From Affinundibacterium amnicola (GTDB lineage Bacteria; Pseudomonadota; Gammaproteobacteria; Burkholderiales; Burkholderiaceae_D): DNA of 64,000 nt. The position numbers and the translations under genes were made by a program. Location of the stretch: positions 186,001-250,000 of the forward strand of contig NZ_JACOFU010000001.1 in the NCBI RefSeq assembly GCF_014284275.1. The letters run 5' to 3'. The notes below the pieces were generated by a model. That model did no database searches. It worked only from the letters and a program-made list of their open reading frames with translations, and was not told where the DNA came from. Numbering within the stretch: position 1 is the first letter of the stretch; every line of letters starts with the position of its first letter. Of this stretch, positions 27,401-38,240 are shown piece by piece.

Positions 27401-27892
27401 TTATTTGCTGACGATGGGACGCTGCATAGGCGCGAGTTTGGCGACCAATTTATTGGCTACCGAAGACGGAACTTGATTCATTTCCATGGCAATTTGTAAG
27501 TCTTCTGCCAGTGCATTAAAGTGCGCATTGCTAATACTCATGCCCTGATGTGCTTCGTACATATCTTTGCCTTTGTATTGACATGGACCGCCCGCCAATT
27601 CGCAAAACTGCGCGACCAATAAGGCACTAAATTCATCTTTCTTCATTTTGGAGAAAAAGGCGCTAATACGGCTATCCGCCAAAATCAAAGGTACAAAGTC
27701 ATTGACGATTTTGGTAATGCCTTCGGTCTTACCTAGGCCTTGATAAATACTGTCATCTTTTTCCATACTTTGCGCCTGCGCAGCAAAGCTAGTGCAAATT
27801 GCGATTAAAGCGATGCCAATGAACTGAAGAAATGTGTGGCTCAGTGTGTTATGCAAACTATTTTTGCCGGTATTTGCAAATGTGTTGTTCAT
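27401..27892 (-). CDS. Exported group 1 truncated haemoglobin
   Basis: A 163-residue protein. The first 41 residues form an N-terminal extension with a hydrophobic export signal (FIGIALIAICTSFAAQAQ), followed by a group 1 truncated globin of about 120 residues. Globin marks include LGKTEGITKIVNDFVPLIL, the CELAGGPCQYKG region and MSISNAHFNAL with the proximal His. Most truncated globins are cytoplasmic, so a periplasmic location is unusual and suggests handling of NO or oxygen outside the cytoplasm. It lies between the DUF3034 gene (59 bases away) and the sigma-factor gene, on the same strand. Confidence 0.85.
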   Translation of the reverse strand: MNNTFANTGKNSLHNTLSHTFLQFIGIALIAICTSFAAQAQSMEKDDSIYQGLGKTEGITKIVNDFVPLILADSRISAFFSKMKKDEFSALLVAQFCELAGGPCQYKGKDMYEAHQGMSISNAHFNALAEDLQIAMEMNQVPSSVANKLVAKLAPMQRPIVSK

Positions 27893-27951
27893 GATGGTGT
27901 TCTTTCAAAAAAAGTGATGGGATGTGATCCTGAAATTTTCGTCAATGCAGC

Positions 27952-28863
27952 TTAGAAACCTGCTTGCATGGACAGATACCAACCGCGTTGTTTTTTGGGA
28001 TTGAAAATCGTGATGTCACCTAGCTGAACGTAGGCAGCAGTGACTGAAAAATTCTTACTGGGGAAATACGCAATAAAGACATCTGAAAAATCTTTCTCAT
28101 TGTCTACGCCAAGATTACGAGGTTTCATCCGATATTCGGCACCGACAACTAACTTTCGGTTAATCAGATAAGCGATAGAGCCCTCGAGTTGCGCTTGGTA
28201 TTGATCTTTTTTATCACCACCAAAACCAAGTAATCCCATTTGATTTGCCTTGGTCATCCGCACGGTTCCATTGACCAGTAAGCTTTGTGCCAGATAAATT
28301 TTGGTAGCGGAGACATAGTAATCAACGCCGTGATCATCTTTGGCACCGAGTTGTTTGACATTCGTAATCCCCAACGCACCAAGGCCGCCAATTGTGGCAT
28401 CGCGTTTGTATTGCAGACCCGCGGCAATTTGTGGCATCCAGCCAGCTTGGTCATATACCGCATCACCAGCGAGTTTGACTTTGATGCCGAAAATGTCTTG
28501 TTTTAGATTGAGTGCATCTAGCGGTGCCAGACTGCCAGTAAATTCTTGTTGTGCCAATGAGAATTCGACACGATCAGCGATGCCTACTGCGACACCATAA
28601 GTCTTCAGACGATAATCTTGTGTATTGACTTGCGTGTAATGCGCGTTTGCTCCGTAGCTATCGCGAGTTCCATAACCGGTGATCAAAGCCCATGGCGTTA
28701 AACCGCCACCGCCAGCACCTTCCACCTGACTGACGCCTCCCGTCGCGGTGAGCTTGCCCATGTCCGGTAAGCGTGAATCTTGTGCCTGCGCGGTCGCTGC
28801 GGACATGCCTATACTCGCGATGGCGATAAGTTTGATTGCTGGGTGAGGTTTGAGCCTGATCAT
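27952..28863 (-). CDS. DUF3034 exported beta-rich protein
   Basis: A 303-residue protein with a signal peptide ending ATAQAQD. It matches DUF3034: an N-terminal GKLTATGGVSQVEGAGGGG stretch followed by alternating strands and a C-terminal GWYLSMQAGF, typical of outer-membrane or periplasmic beta-barrel proteins. The function is unknown. The start at 28863 is preceded by GGGAG. It is the first gene behind a directly visible ECF-type promoter at 28935-28965 and is followed by the truncated haemoglobin and a sigma factor. Confidence 0.82.
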   Translation of the reverse strand: MIRLKPHPAIKLIAIASIGMSAATAQAQDSRLPDMGKLTATGGVSQVEGAGGGGLTPWALITGYGTRDSYGANAHYTQVNTQDYRLKTYGVAVGIADRVEFSLAQQEFTGSLAPLDALNLKQDIFGIKVKLAGDAVYDQAGWMPQIAAGLQYKRDATIGGLGALGITNVKQLGAKDDHGVDYYVSATKIYLAQSLLVNGTVRMTKANQMGLLGFGGDKKDQYQAQLEGSIAYLINRKLVVGAEYRMKPRNLGVDNEKDFSDVFIAYFPSKNFSVTAAYVQLGDITIFNPKKQRGWYLSMQAGF

Positions 28864-28934
28864 ATTAACTCCCTGAATGTTTGATTGACGAGTCTTACTG
28901 AGCACAAAGTTGTGTTTCAAGCGACTGCTATTGA

Positions 28935-28965
28935 CTTATACGCAGGGGAGCGGCGACTGGATTCA
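28935..28965 (-). promoter_or_regulatory. ECF-type promoter upstream of the DUF3034 operon
   Basis: Read on the minus strand, TGAATCC (28965-28959) and CGTATAAG (28942-28935) are separated by exactly 16 bases. The same pair with the same spacing (TGCATCC-N16-CGTATAAG) lies upstream of the sigma/anti-sigma operon at 30980-31010. The -10 element is about 72 bases before the DUF3034 start codon. Confidence 0.7.
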
Positions 28966-29024
28966 AGATTTTTAAAATATTTTTAAAAATATTCTTGAGC
29001 GTTTGTTTTCTTGACTTTGGCTAC

Positions 29025-29374
29025 TAGGGCGTGTTGACATAATATTTTGGCATGCGAATGAGTCGAAATGGACACAGGGCTAGGCTATCGCTGAAGGAAA
29101 GCATCTTTACAAAGATGCTTCGTTGCGTCAGCGAGCAGCATGCTGCTCGAAACCCTGACTTCACCGTCAAGGCGCGCCGCAGTGCGAGTACTGTAAGCGA
29201 CTTGCAACAACGCCATGTGTCCATTTCGGCCATTCCCGAAGGGTTCTTGGCAAACCGCACGATGGACTGCGTTGCATCTCTTGCTGTGGCGGCCAGCCGC
29301 AGCGGTGAGATGCGCCTTGCCATCCCGCGGTTTTCCAAGAACGCATTGCCAAAATATTATGTCAACACGCCCTA
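29025..29374. repeat. Structured palindromic intergenic element, copy 1 (350 bp)
   Basis: The ends are inverted repeats of about 28 bp: TAGGGCGTGTTGACATAATA from 29025 against the complement ending at 29374. Inner stems are CGAAATGGACACA (29064-29076) with 29216-29228 (13/13), GTTCTTGGCAAACCGC (29243-29258) with 29327-29342 (15/16), and GCATCTC (29274-29280) with 29307-29313. About 80 bases not in copy 2 hold two further hairpins, including CGAGCAGCATGCTGCTCG. A related copy is at 52180-52447. Open frames inside it appear to be by-products of the repeat. Confidence 0.85.
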
Positions 29375-29432
29375 AGAAGCCATCCACGCTATTCGGCACG
29401 GATGGCTTGGTGCTCACTTAGTTAGAAATGGT

Positions 29433-30152
29433 TTAGCCTGTCTTGAGCCAGTTACCTTTAAATAGAATTGGACCACTAGGTTTTTCTGGATTACCCGAAC
29501 CACCTTTGGGTTCTAAACTGATGGCGAGTAATTGCGGTGTATCGCTATTGATTTCTGCCGGTAAGGTGATACGCAATACATTTTTATCTGCAGTGTCGCT
29601 AATCACACCGAGCGAGCGCACTTTGCCGTCTTTGGAAATAGACCACAGTTCTAAGCTTTTATCTGCTGCCAGTGTTGGCTTGTCAACGAAGCGAAGCAAA
29701 ATTTGATGATGTTTGACATCACTAGAGATCACTGCGATAGGGCGAGCCTGCTCATCAGATAGTGTTGCAACATATAAATCAGGTGCGACGTCGGGTTCTA
29801 ATGGCTTGATGACAAAAACCGCGAGCAATATCAGGGCAGTGCTGGCGATGACGCTAAAACTGCGCCAGAAATTGAGTGATTCCACAAAATCAAATAGCGC
29901 ATTCTTTCCTTGCGTTGCGCCTAACTTGAGTTGCTGTTCGATATTGCGCCAGACTTGTGCTTGCGGCACTTGTTTGCGACTAAATTCCATCATAGGCATC
30001 AGGTGTTGCTCCCATTCTCTGACAACTTGTTGTAAGTGTGGGTCATTGCTCAGCCAACTTTGAAAGCGGCGACGTGCGCCACCACGTAAAGTGCCGAGTA
30101 CATATTCGGCTGCCAGTTTGTGTTGCAGGCGCTTATTGTGTTGGAGATTCAT
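29433..30152 (-). CDS. RskA-type anti-sigma factor
   Basis: A 239-residue membrane protein of the anti-sigma-K (RskA) family. The cytoplasmic N-terminal part binds the sigma factor and starts HKLAAEYVLGTLRGGARRRFQSWL. One membrane helix lies near 97-116, followed by the periplasmic RskA domain with SLELWSISKDGKVRSLGVI and LAISLEPKGGSGNPEKPSGPI, which are typical. The start codon overlaps the end of the sigma-factor gene by 4 bases, so the two are coupled. It should hold its sigma factor inactive until an envelope signal triggers release. Confidence 0.9.
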   Translation of the reverse strand: MNLQHNKRLQHKLAAEYVLGTLRGGARRRFQSWLSNDPHLQQVVREWEQHLMPMMEFSRKQVPQAQVWRNIEQQLKLGATQGKNALFDFVESLNFWRSFSVIASTALILLAVFVIKPLEPDVAPDLYVATLSDEQARPIAVISSDVKHHQILLRFVDKPTLAADKSLELWSISKDGKVRSLGVISDTADKNVLRITLPAEINSDTPQLLAISLEPKGGSGNPEKPSGPILFKGNWLKTG

Positions 30153-30793
30153 AGCTTGACCCCAGCACCAGCATTGTTGGCATGATTAGCGTTATGGGTA
30201 TTCAGGCAGAGACGAAGCTTCTCTAATCCGCGTCGTATCCAAGTTTTTACCGTCCCCATCGGTAGCTGCATTTGCTCCGCGACCTCGCTATGGGATAAAT
30301 CATGAAAGTAAGCTAGGCTCATTGCTTGTCTATGTAGCCCTTCTAATTTTGTCATACAGCGTGCTAGCGACGCTGCATCCTGACTGAGTTCTAATGCTTG
30401 AGCTGGCGTTGCATCTGGACTTTCCATTGCCTGCCAGACTTCTGCCTCAAACTGATCTGTGTCATAGCTGACATTTAAGTGTTGACCATTATTGAGTTTT
30501 CGCAGTAAGTCGAAGGCACGATTACGCACGATCGTCGTCATCCATGTCATCGGTGAGGCCAAACTGCTTTGATAGCTCGCTGCGTTATTCCAAATATTGA
30601 CGAAACTTTCTTGCAGAACTTCTTCCGCTAGCTCTCGATTTTGTAATATTCGCAAAATAAAGCTAAATAGTTTTGGCGAGCAAGACTGATATAAGTCTTT
30701 GAATGCCTTTGCATCCTGTTTGGCGACTGCGATCAGGCACAAATGTAAATGTGCTGGATCGGATGCCACGGTCTTTGAATGTAGGTTTGACAA
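30149..30793 (-). CDS. ECF sigma factor, SigK-like
   Basis: A 214-residue ECF sigma factor paired with a RskA-type anti-sigma factor. Region 2 has ELAEEVLQESFVNIWNNAASY and SPMTWMTTIVRNRAFDLLRK; region 4 has SHSEVAEQMQLPMGTVKTWIRRGLEKLR. Members of the SigK/RskA group control envelope-stress genes and usually their own operon. The promoter motif at 30980-31010 would allow that here, with a leader of about 180 bases that contains the repeat at 30853-30956. Confidence 0.9.
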   Translation of the reverse strand: MSNLHSKTVASDPAHLHLCLIAVAKQDAKAFKDLYQSCSPKLFSFILRILQNRELAEEVLQESFVNIWNNAASYQSSLASPMTWMTTIVRNRAFDLLRKLNNGQHLNVSYDTDQFEAEVWQAMESPDATPAQALELSQDAASLARCMTKLEGLHRQAMSLAYFHDLSHSEVAEQMQLPMGTVKTWIRRGLEKLRLCLNTHNANHANNAGAGVKL

Positions 30794-30852
30794 GGGGTAT
30801 CCTTTTGTGAAGAAAGTTGTTTGTGTTGGCTAAACTTGGTTTCTTTCTAATG

Positions 30853-30956
30853 TAGAACTTGCGCAAAATTGTGTCAGCTAGGGGAACCAGCGAAGACAGC
30901 GCGCAAGCACGACGAGGCAGCAACAAGAACGCCGAGACGTTTTTGCGTAAGTTCTA
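30853..30956. repeat. Short palindromic repeat family B, copy 1
   Basis: Ends TAGAACTTGCGCAAAA (30853-30868) and TTTTGCGTAAGTTCTA (30941-30956) form a 16-bp inverted repeat with one mismatch. The same kind of element, in opposite orientation, is at 48955-49085; the two share GGCAGCAACAA and the ACTTACG ends. Nearly identical TTTCTTTCT(A/G)ATG tracts flank this copy (30840-30852 and 30960-30972) and could be a target duplication. Confidence 0.7.
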
Positions 30957-30979
30957 GAATTTCTTTCTGATGCTTACAA

Positions 30980-31010
30980 CTTATACGATTGCTGATGTGA
31001 ATCGGATGCA
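30980..31010 (-). promoter_or_regulatory. ECF-type promoter upstream of the sigma/anti-sigma operon
   Basis: On the minus strand, TGCATCC (31010-31004) and CGTATAAG (30987-30980) are 16 bases apart. The -10 element and spacing are identical to the promoter at 28935-28965, and the -35 differs by one base. SigK promoters in mycobacteria also have a CATCC-type -35 element, which fits the SigK/RskA pair downstream. Confidence 0.7.
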
Positions 31011-31121
31011 AAATTCTTCAGAATCCTGCAAATTGGTCTGAAGATAGGGCGCCCATCAATTTGATTCTGCACAGTTTTAATCCGCTTTGCCTGTTTCATG
31101 TCGGTGCAAAAGCGGGTCAAT

Positions 31122-31793
31122 TTAATTGTTGGTGGATTGAATATGACTGAGCATCCAATAGTCGCGTGCCTGTCCACGAATATGTTTGTATTGTCGTAGC
31201 AGACCTTCGCGTTCAAAATCGCATCGCTGTAGAACTTGTAATGAACGCAAATTAATATCAAGTACGCATGCTTGAACCCGTACTAGTCCTATTTCTTGGT
31301 GTGCCCATTTAGTTAACGCTTGGCAGGCATTACTGATGATGCCTTGTCCCCAAAAAGCAGGTGATAAATCATAGGCGATTTCAGCGCTCAAATGGAGGTT
31401 CGAATAAGTGTGAAATCCAATTGTGCCAGCGAGTTGGTCTTGGCTGTTGACAATAGCAAATTTGATTTGGGCTTGAGCCTGCGACCAATCTTGAATTTGG
31501 ATAAATTGTTGTAAATCTTCAGGGGATTTGAGTTGCCAGCTGCTATGTTCCATCACTTGAGGTAACGTGAGATAGTTAAACCATGTGCTTAGATCTTCAG
31601 CGCGAATCGATCTTAAATGAAATTCACTTGAGTCTAATCTGGGAAGTGGGTGTGCAGTGAACGGATTGTTTGATTTGATATTTAAGCCCGCCGAGCTTGG
31701 TAGAGAAGCCAGAATTGACTGACTATAGTTGACTTTATTATTGCTCATAATGTTATTGTAAATAATGACATTCTCTGGGGTTTTTGGGGACAT
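31122..31793 (-). CDS. GNAT acetyltransferase (RimJ/RimL-like)
   Basis: A 223-residue protein with a GNAT acetyltransferase domain (about residues 55-220). It starts FHLRSIRAEDLSTWFNYL and contains AEIAYDLSPAFWGQGIISNACQ, the acetyl-CoA-binding stretch, then VQACVLDINLRSLQVLQRCDF. This is the RimJ/RimL type that acetylates N termini of ribosomal proteins or small molecules; the target is unknown. The first 50 residues are polar and poorly conserved-looking, so the true start may be the ATG at 31748. Neither start has a clear ribosome site. Confidence 0.8.
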   Translation of the reverse strand: MSPKTPENVIIYNNIMSNNKVNYSQSILASLPSSAGLNIKSNNPFTAHPLPRLDSSEFHLRSIRAEDLSTWFNYLTLPQVMEHSSWQLKSPEDLQQFIQIQDWSQAQAQIKFAIVNSQDQLAGTIGFHTYSNLHLSAEIAYDLSPAFWGQGIISNACQALTKWAHQEIGLVRVQACVLDINLRSLQVLQRCDFEREGLLRQYKHIRGQARDYWMLSHIQSTNN

Positions 31794-31887
31794 TTACCAT
31801 AATTGAATAAATGAAATTTAGCACTATTTTGTCTTAGCCACTAGCGCAAAAAATCTTGTCCTTGGCGTGCGCCCACAGGCATCATGA

Positions 31888-33570
<1,683 letters not shown>

Positions 33571-33603
33571 TTATTAAGCGATATTAGCTTAAAGGAAAAC
33601 AAC

Positions 33604-34458
33604 ATGAAATTATGTGGATTTGACGTTGGTCTGGATCAGCCTTTCTTCTTGATCGCTGGCCCTTGCGTGATTGAGTCGCATCAAATGGCGATGGATACTG
33701 CGGGTGCATTGAAAGAAATCACGACTGAACTCGGAATTCCTTTCATCTATAAATCATCGTTCGATAAAGCGAACCGTTCTTCTGGTACGTCTTTCCGTGG
33801 CTTGGGTATGGAAAAAGGCTTGGAAATTTTGGCTGACGTGAAAAAACAATTGAACGTCCACGTCTTGACCGATATCCACGCGATTGATGAAATCAAACCA
33901 GTCTCGGCCGTAGTCGATGTTTTGCAAACACCAGCGTTCTTGTGCCGTCAGACCGATTTCATTCAAGCTTGCGCGCAATCTGGCAAGCCAGTGAATATCA
34001 AAAAAGGTCAGTTCTTAGCGCCACACGATATGATCAATGTGATCGCGAAAGCGCGTCTGGCTGCGAAACAAGCTGGTCTGCCAGAAGATAATTTCATGGC
34101 TTGCGAACGTGGCGTGTCTTTCGGTTATAACAATCTGGTGTCGGATATGCGCTCATTAGCGATCATGCGCGAAACCAATTGCCCAGTCGTATTTGACGCG
34201 ACGCATTCAGTGCAGTTACCTGGCGGCCAAGGTACCTCATCAGGCGGTCAACGTGAATTCGTGCCAGTGTTGGCGCGTGCTGCGGTCGCGGTTGGGATCT
34301 CAGGCTTGTTCATGGAGACGCACCCAAATCCTGCACAAGCGATGTCCGACGGTCCGAATGCGGTGCCACTCGGGCGCATGAAGGAACTTTTGGCGACGCT
34401 GTTAGATTTAGATCGTATCGTCAAGAAAAACGGATTTTTAGAATCTAGTTTTAATTAA
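33604..34458 (+). CDS. kdsA: 3-deoxy-8-phosphooctulonate synthase
   Basis: A 284-residue enzyme that condenses phosphoenolpyruvate with arabinose 5-phosphate to give KDO 8-phosphate, the precursor of the LPS inner-core sugar KDO. Visible are [38 protein letters not shown] and [14 protein letters not shown]. The [13 protein letters not shown] stretch is also present. The length is typical. AAAGGAA precedes the ATG, 33 bases after pyrG, and an intrinsic terminator follows at 34467. Confidence 0.96.
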   Translation: MKLCGFDVGLDQPFFLIAGPCVIESHQMAMDTAGALKEITTELGIPFIYKSSFDKANRSSGTSFRGLGMEKGLEILADVKKQLNVHVLTDIHAIDEIKPVSAVVDVLQTPAFLCRQTDFIQACAQSGKPVNIKKGQFLAPHDMINVIAKARLAAKQAGLPEDNFMACERGVSFGYNNLVSDMRSLAIMRETNCPVVFDATHSVQLPGGQGTSSGGQREFVPVLARAAVAVGISGLFMETHPNPAQAMSDGPNAVPLGRMKELLATLLDLDRIVKKNGFLESSFN

Positions 34459-34466
34459 GATTGAAT

Positions 34467-34504
34467 GCCTCGCAGAGCTGAATGGTTTTGCGGGGCGTTT
34501 TTTT
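34467..34504 (+). terminator. Rho-independent terminator after kdsA
   Basis: GCCTCGCA (34467-34474) pairs with TGCGGGGC (34489-34496) with one G-T wobble, followed by GTTTTTTT. It suggests that pyrG-kdsA transcription ends here, so eno has its own promoter. Confidence 0.75.
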
Positions 34505-34533
34505 ATTGTTAGTGTCATGTCTTGGATTGTGCG

Positions 34534-34851
34534 ATGACTATACCAACAAAAGGGGCAAGAAGAATAGTTGTCAACGCAATTGAATATCGCTGGACCGTCC
34601 GTAGCAAGCCAACCTATTGCCAAGGCGCATTCGGAAATGATATGACAGCAGCCGTTGAATTGGCGACGGAGCCTGGACAGGTATTATGTATTACTTTTCC
34701 TTGGATGCGGTGTGATAGTTGGATTGGGAATCCCGAGATACCAGTTACACCAAAAGATATTGAAGCTTGTATAAAAGGGGCGCTACAAAGAGGTTGGTTA
34801 CCTCAAAAATTAGGTAGTGCCTTTAAATACATACATGAAACAAAAACATAA
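34534..34851 (+). CDS. Conserved hypothetical protein
   Basis: A 105-residue protein without a named domain that I can assign. The pattern RRIVVNAIEYRWTVRSKPTYCQ, a middle part with LTFAVE-like AAVELATEPG, then VTPKDIEACIKGALQRGWLPQ near the end, matches a widespread family of small uncharacterised bacterial proteins. No signal peptide or membrane segment is seen. It sits between kdsA and eno, which are neighbours in related genomes, so it is probably an insertion with its own expression. The ribosome site is weak. Confidence 0.65.
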   Translation: MTIPTKGARRIVVNAIEYRWTVRSKPTYCQGAFGNDMTAAVELATEPGQVLCITFPWMRCDSWIGNPEIPVTPKDIEACIKGALQRGWLPQKLGSAFKYIHETKT

Positions 34852-34891
34852 CGATACGTTGCAAAATTGTAGGGTGGGTATTGTGCTTTTG

Positions 34892-35009
34892 CTCCTTCCC
34901 CTTCAAGGGGAAGGCTGGGATGGGGATGGGTTTCAGTCGTTTAATCTGTAAAATGATCATGCGACCAAAACCCATCCCCACCCTAACCCTCCCCTTGAAG
35001 GGGAGGGGA
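34892..35009. repeat. CCTTCCCC-type intergenic repeat, copy 1
   Basis: Two hairpins, CCTTCCCCTT/AAGGGGAAGG (34894-34914) and CCCTCCCCTT/AAGGGGAGGG (34988-35008), bracket the element. The inner arms GGGATGGGGATGGG and CCCATCCCCACCC also pair. Nearly the same sequence is at 63175-63290. It fills part of the 438-base gap before eno; the remainder holds a 7-bp hairpin at 35061-35079 (TCACCAA/TTGGTGA) and nothing else recognisable. Confidence 0.8.
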
Positions 35010-35271
35010 TAAAGACCTCAAGGGTGCAATTATGACTCTTGAGCGAACGATGAATTTTTATCACCAATTTTTTTGGTGAATTGTGGAAAAAGATAATCGC
35101 TTCAAAACCACACGTGTGTATTGAAGCTGAGAGTGATCGCAGACCCTTGAGAACATCAAAGTGTTTGCTGCGTTTTGACAAGCTCGTATCCGAATACTTG
35201 TGATTATCTGCACCACGAGCTAGCTCTGTTTTGAGCCTTGGTATTTTAATTGAGTTTTGATTGAATTTTGA

Positions 35272-36573
<1,302 letters not shown>

Positions 36574-36616
36574 TCGCATTAAGAGAAGTTAGTTAATGTA
36601 GTGAATTAATGTCGTA

Positions 36617-36644
36617 AAAAAGGGGAAGTCAGCTTCCCCTTTTT
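36617..36644. terminator. Rho-independent terminator after eno
   Basis: AAAAAGGGGAAG (36617-36628) pairs with CTTCCCCTTTTT (36633-36644) around a TCAG loop. With A-run and T-run on either side it could work in both directions. It separates eno from ftsB. Confidence 0.85.
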
Positions 36645-36697
36645 ATCGTTATGAAATATAGTCAAATTGTTTTTTTTTGACCTTCACCTAAGATCGC

Positions 36698-37033
36698 ATG
36701 CGTCTAATTACCATCGCCTTATTAGCTTTGTTAGTCCTGATCCAGTATCCACTGTGGTTAGGCAAGGGCGGCTGGCTGCGCGTTTGGGAGTTAGATAAAC
36801 AGGTGAATGCAGCACATGAGAAAAACGATGAACTAAAAGCGCGCAACGCTAAGTTAGATTCTGAAGTTCAAGATTTAAAAAATGGCACGGCAGCCGTCGA
36901 GGAACGCGCCCGTTTTGAACTAGGCATGATCAAGAAAGACGAAATCTTTGTGCAGATTTTGGATGCTGGAAGCAAGGTGGACAGTAAACCTTCAGCGAGT
37001 AACAATAAATTGCCGGTAATTAAGCCAAATTAA
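36698..37033 (+). CDS. ftsB: Cell division protein FtsB
   Basis: A 111-residue bitopic membrane protein of the FtsQLB division complex. One N-terminal membrane helix (about 3-21), then [20 protein letters not shown], a coiled coil to about residue 65 (heptads in [20 protein letters not shown]), then [22 protein letters not shown], the typical DivIC-like end of the domain. A polar C-terminal tail follows. The position after eno is conserved in this lineage. The stop overlaps the convergent waaC end by 4 bases. Confidence 0.93.
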   Translation: MRLITIALLALLVLIQYPLWLGKGGWLRVWELDKQVNAAHEKNDELKARNAKLDSEVQDLKNGTAAVEERARFELGMIKKDEIFVQILDAGSKVDSKPSASNNKLPVIKPN

Positions 37034-38019
37034 TCATTACTTAGTTTGCTCAAGAGCTGTTCAAACGCAATCTCGACTTCCGCAACACTAGGCGGCCTTC
37101 CTTGATCTCCAAGGTTAATGATCTTCTCTGACCAGTTCCCCTCTGTCTTCCATTTTGGCGAATCGCAATAAAGTTCTATCGTTGGCGTTTCGTAGGCAGC
37201 AGCAATGTGAACTAAGCCAGTATCGACGCCTATCACCAAGGCTGCGCGTTGTGCCAATACGGTGGCTTCTTGCATAGACAGCTTAGGTAAGACACGCGCA
37301 TTACTCATATGCTCTGCCATCGCATCAGCTTCTATTCTTTCAGCTTCGCTTCCCCATGGTAGTAAAATCGGCCAACCAGTGACCTGTAAGTCACGGGCGG
37401 TTCCTATCCAATTATTGCGTGACCATTTTTTGGATTCGCCTGCCGTGCCGTGAAAGAAAACGATGTAGGGTGTAGCGGGCATCCACTCAGGTTGTAGATC
37501 GAGTTTTTGTAAACCAAAACTGGCGGGTGTATCGACTGGATAATTCAGCGCGGCAGCAGCGACCAAGCGTCCACGTAAAACGGCGTGCGTGCGGCGGTCG
37601 ACAGGAATACTTAAGTCATGAAAAATTCTTGAAATGCCTTCATAACCTGAACCTTCCGTACCGTTGGCTAATCCGACTTTTTTGCCATTCGGTGCTTTGC
37701 GAGCCATGCCCATGATGATGCCGGTTTTTAGCAAGCCTTGGGTATCGAAAATAAAATCGTAAGCTTCTTCACGTAAGGTGCGGTAGAAATGTTTAATCTC
37801 CGCGCGCGTCTTTTTACTCCCTAAACTTTTGCGCCAACGTCTTTGTGCATAGGCGATAACCTTGTTGACCTTGGGTTGTAAGTTGACCAGATTGACGTAG
37901 GCTTCCTCTACCACCCAATCAATTTGTGCGTCAGGGTAGTGGGCTTTGATGTCATCGACCATGGGCATGTTGTGGAGGACATCGCCTAGGGAGGAAACGC
38001 GGATCAATAGAATTTTCAC
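37030..38019 (-). CDS. waaC: Lipopolysaccharide heptosyltransferase I
   Basis: A 329-residue GT9 glycosyltransferase that adds the first L-glycero-D-manno-heptose to KDO of the LPS inner core. It starts [20 protein letters not shown] with the typical RVSSLGDV loop, has [10 protein letters not shown] (acceptor domain), [17 protein letters not shown] and [33 protein letters not shown] near the end is the ADP-heptose site. Full length. It is convergent with ftsB and close to the O-unit locus, on the same strand as that locus. Confidence 0.92.
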   Translation of the reverse strand: MKILLIRVSSLGDVLHNMPMVDDIKAHYPDAQIDWVVEEAYVNLVNLQPKVNKVIAYAQRRWRKSLGSKKTRAEIKHFYRTLREEAYDFIFDTQGLLKTGIIMGMARKAPNGKKVGLANGTEGSGYEGISRIFHDLSIPVDRRTHAVLRGRLVAAAALNYPVDTPASFGLQKLDLQPEWMPATPYIVFFHGTAGESKKWSRNNWIGTARDLQVTGWPILLPWGSEAERIEADAMAEHMSNARVLPKLSMQEATVLAQRAALVIGVDTGLVHIAAAYETPTIELYCDSPKWKTEGNWSEKIINLGDQGRPPSVAEVEIAFEQLLSKLSND

Positions 38020-38084
38020 GGTGGAGAATAAATTTAATTTACAAAAAATGAGGCTATTTACTGACGGCGAATTTTGGTTTTGCT

Positions 38085-38226
38085 TCCTTCTCCCACAGGC
38101 GGGAGAAGGGTAGGGGAGTCAAAGCATGCTTTGACGGCGGTTCAGTAATCTTTGTACTTCGTATAACACACGCAACGGCTTACTGAGTTCCCCTCACCCT
38201 AACCCTCTCCCGCTAGCGGGAGAGGG
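38085..38226. repeat. CCTTCTCCC-type intergenic repeat, copy 2
   Basis: CTTCTCCCACAGGCGGGAGAAG at the left and CCCTCTCCCGCTAGCGGGAG at the right each form a hairpin, and TAGGGGAG pairs with CCCCTCACCCTA across the element. An inner palindrome GTCAAAGCATGCTTTGAC is at 38118-38135. It is a divergent relative of the repeats at 34892 and 63175 and fills most of the 221-base gap between waaC and the mutase gene. Confidence 0.75.
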
Positions 38227-38240
38227 AATATAACAAGTCC

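Noticed and set aside
29024-29338. Open frame on the minus strand inside structured element copy 1, similar to one inside copy 2 (52194-52397)
   Set aside because: The shared MARRIS-type translation follows from the homologous repeat DNA. Stems are preserved by paired changes that do not respect codons, an 80-base block is present in only one copy, and there is no ribosome site.
30974-31261. A 95-residue minus-strand open frame over the GNAT 3-prime end and promoter region
   Set aside because: It overlaps the acetyltransferase gene in another frame and the ECF promoter, and has no ribosome site or family match.
34892-35009. CCCC-rich palindromes considered as terminators only
   Set aside because: No T-runs follow the hairpins, and the same unit recurs elsewhere unrelated to gene ends, so repeat is the better description.
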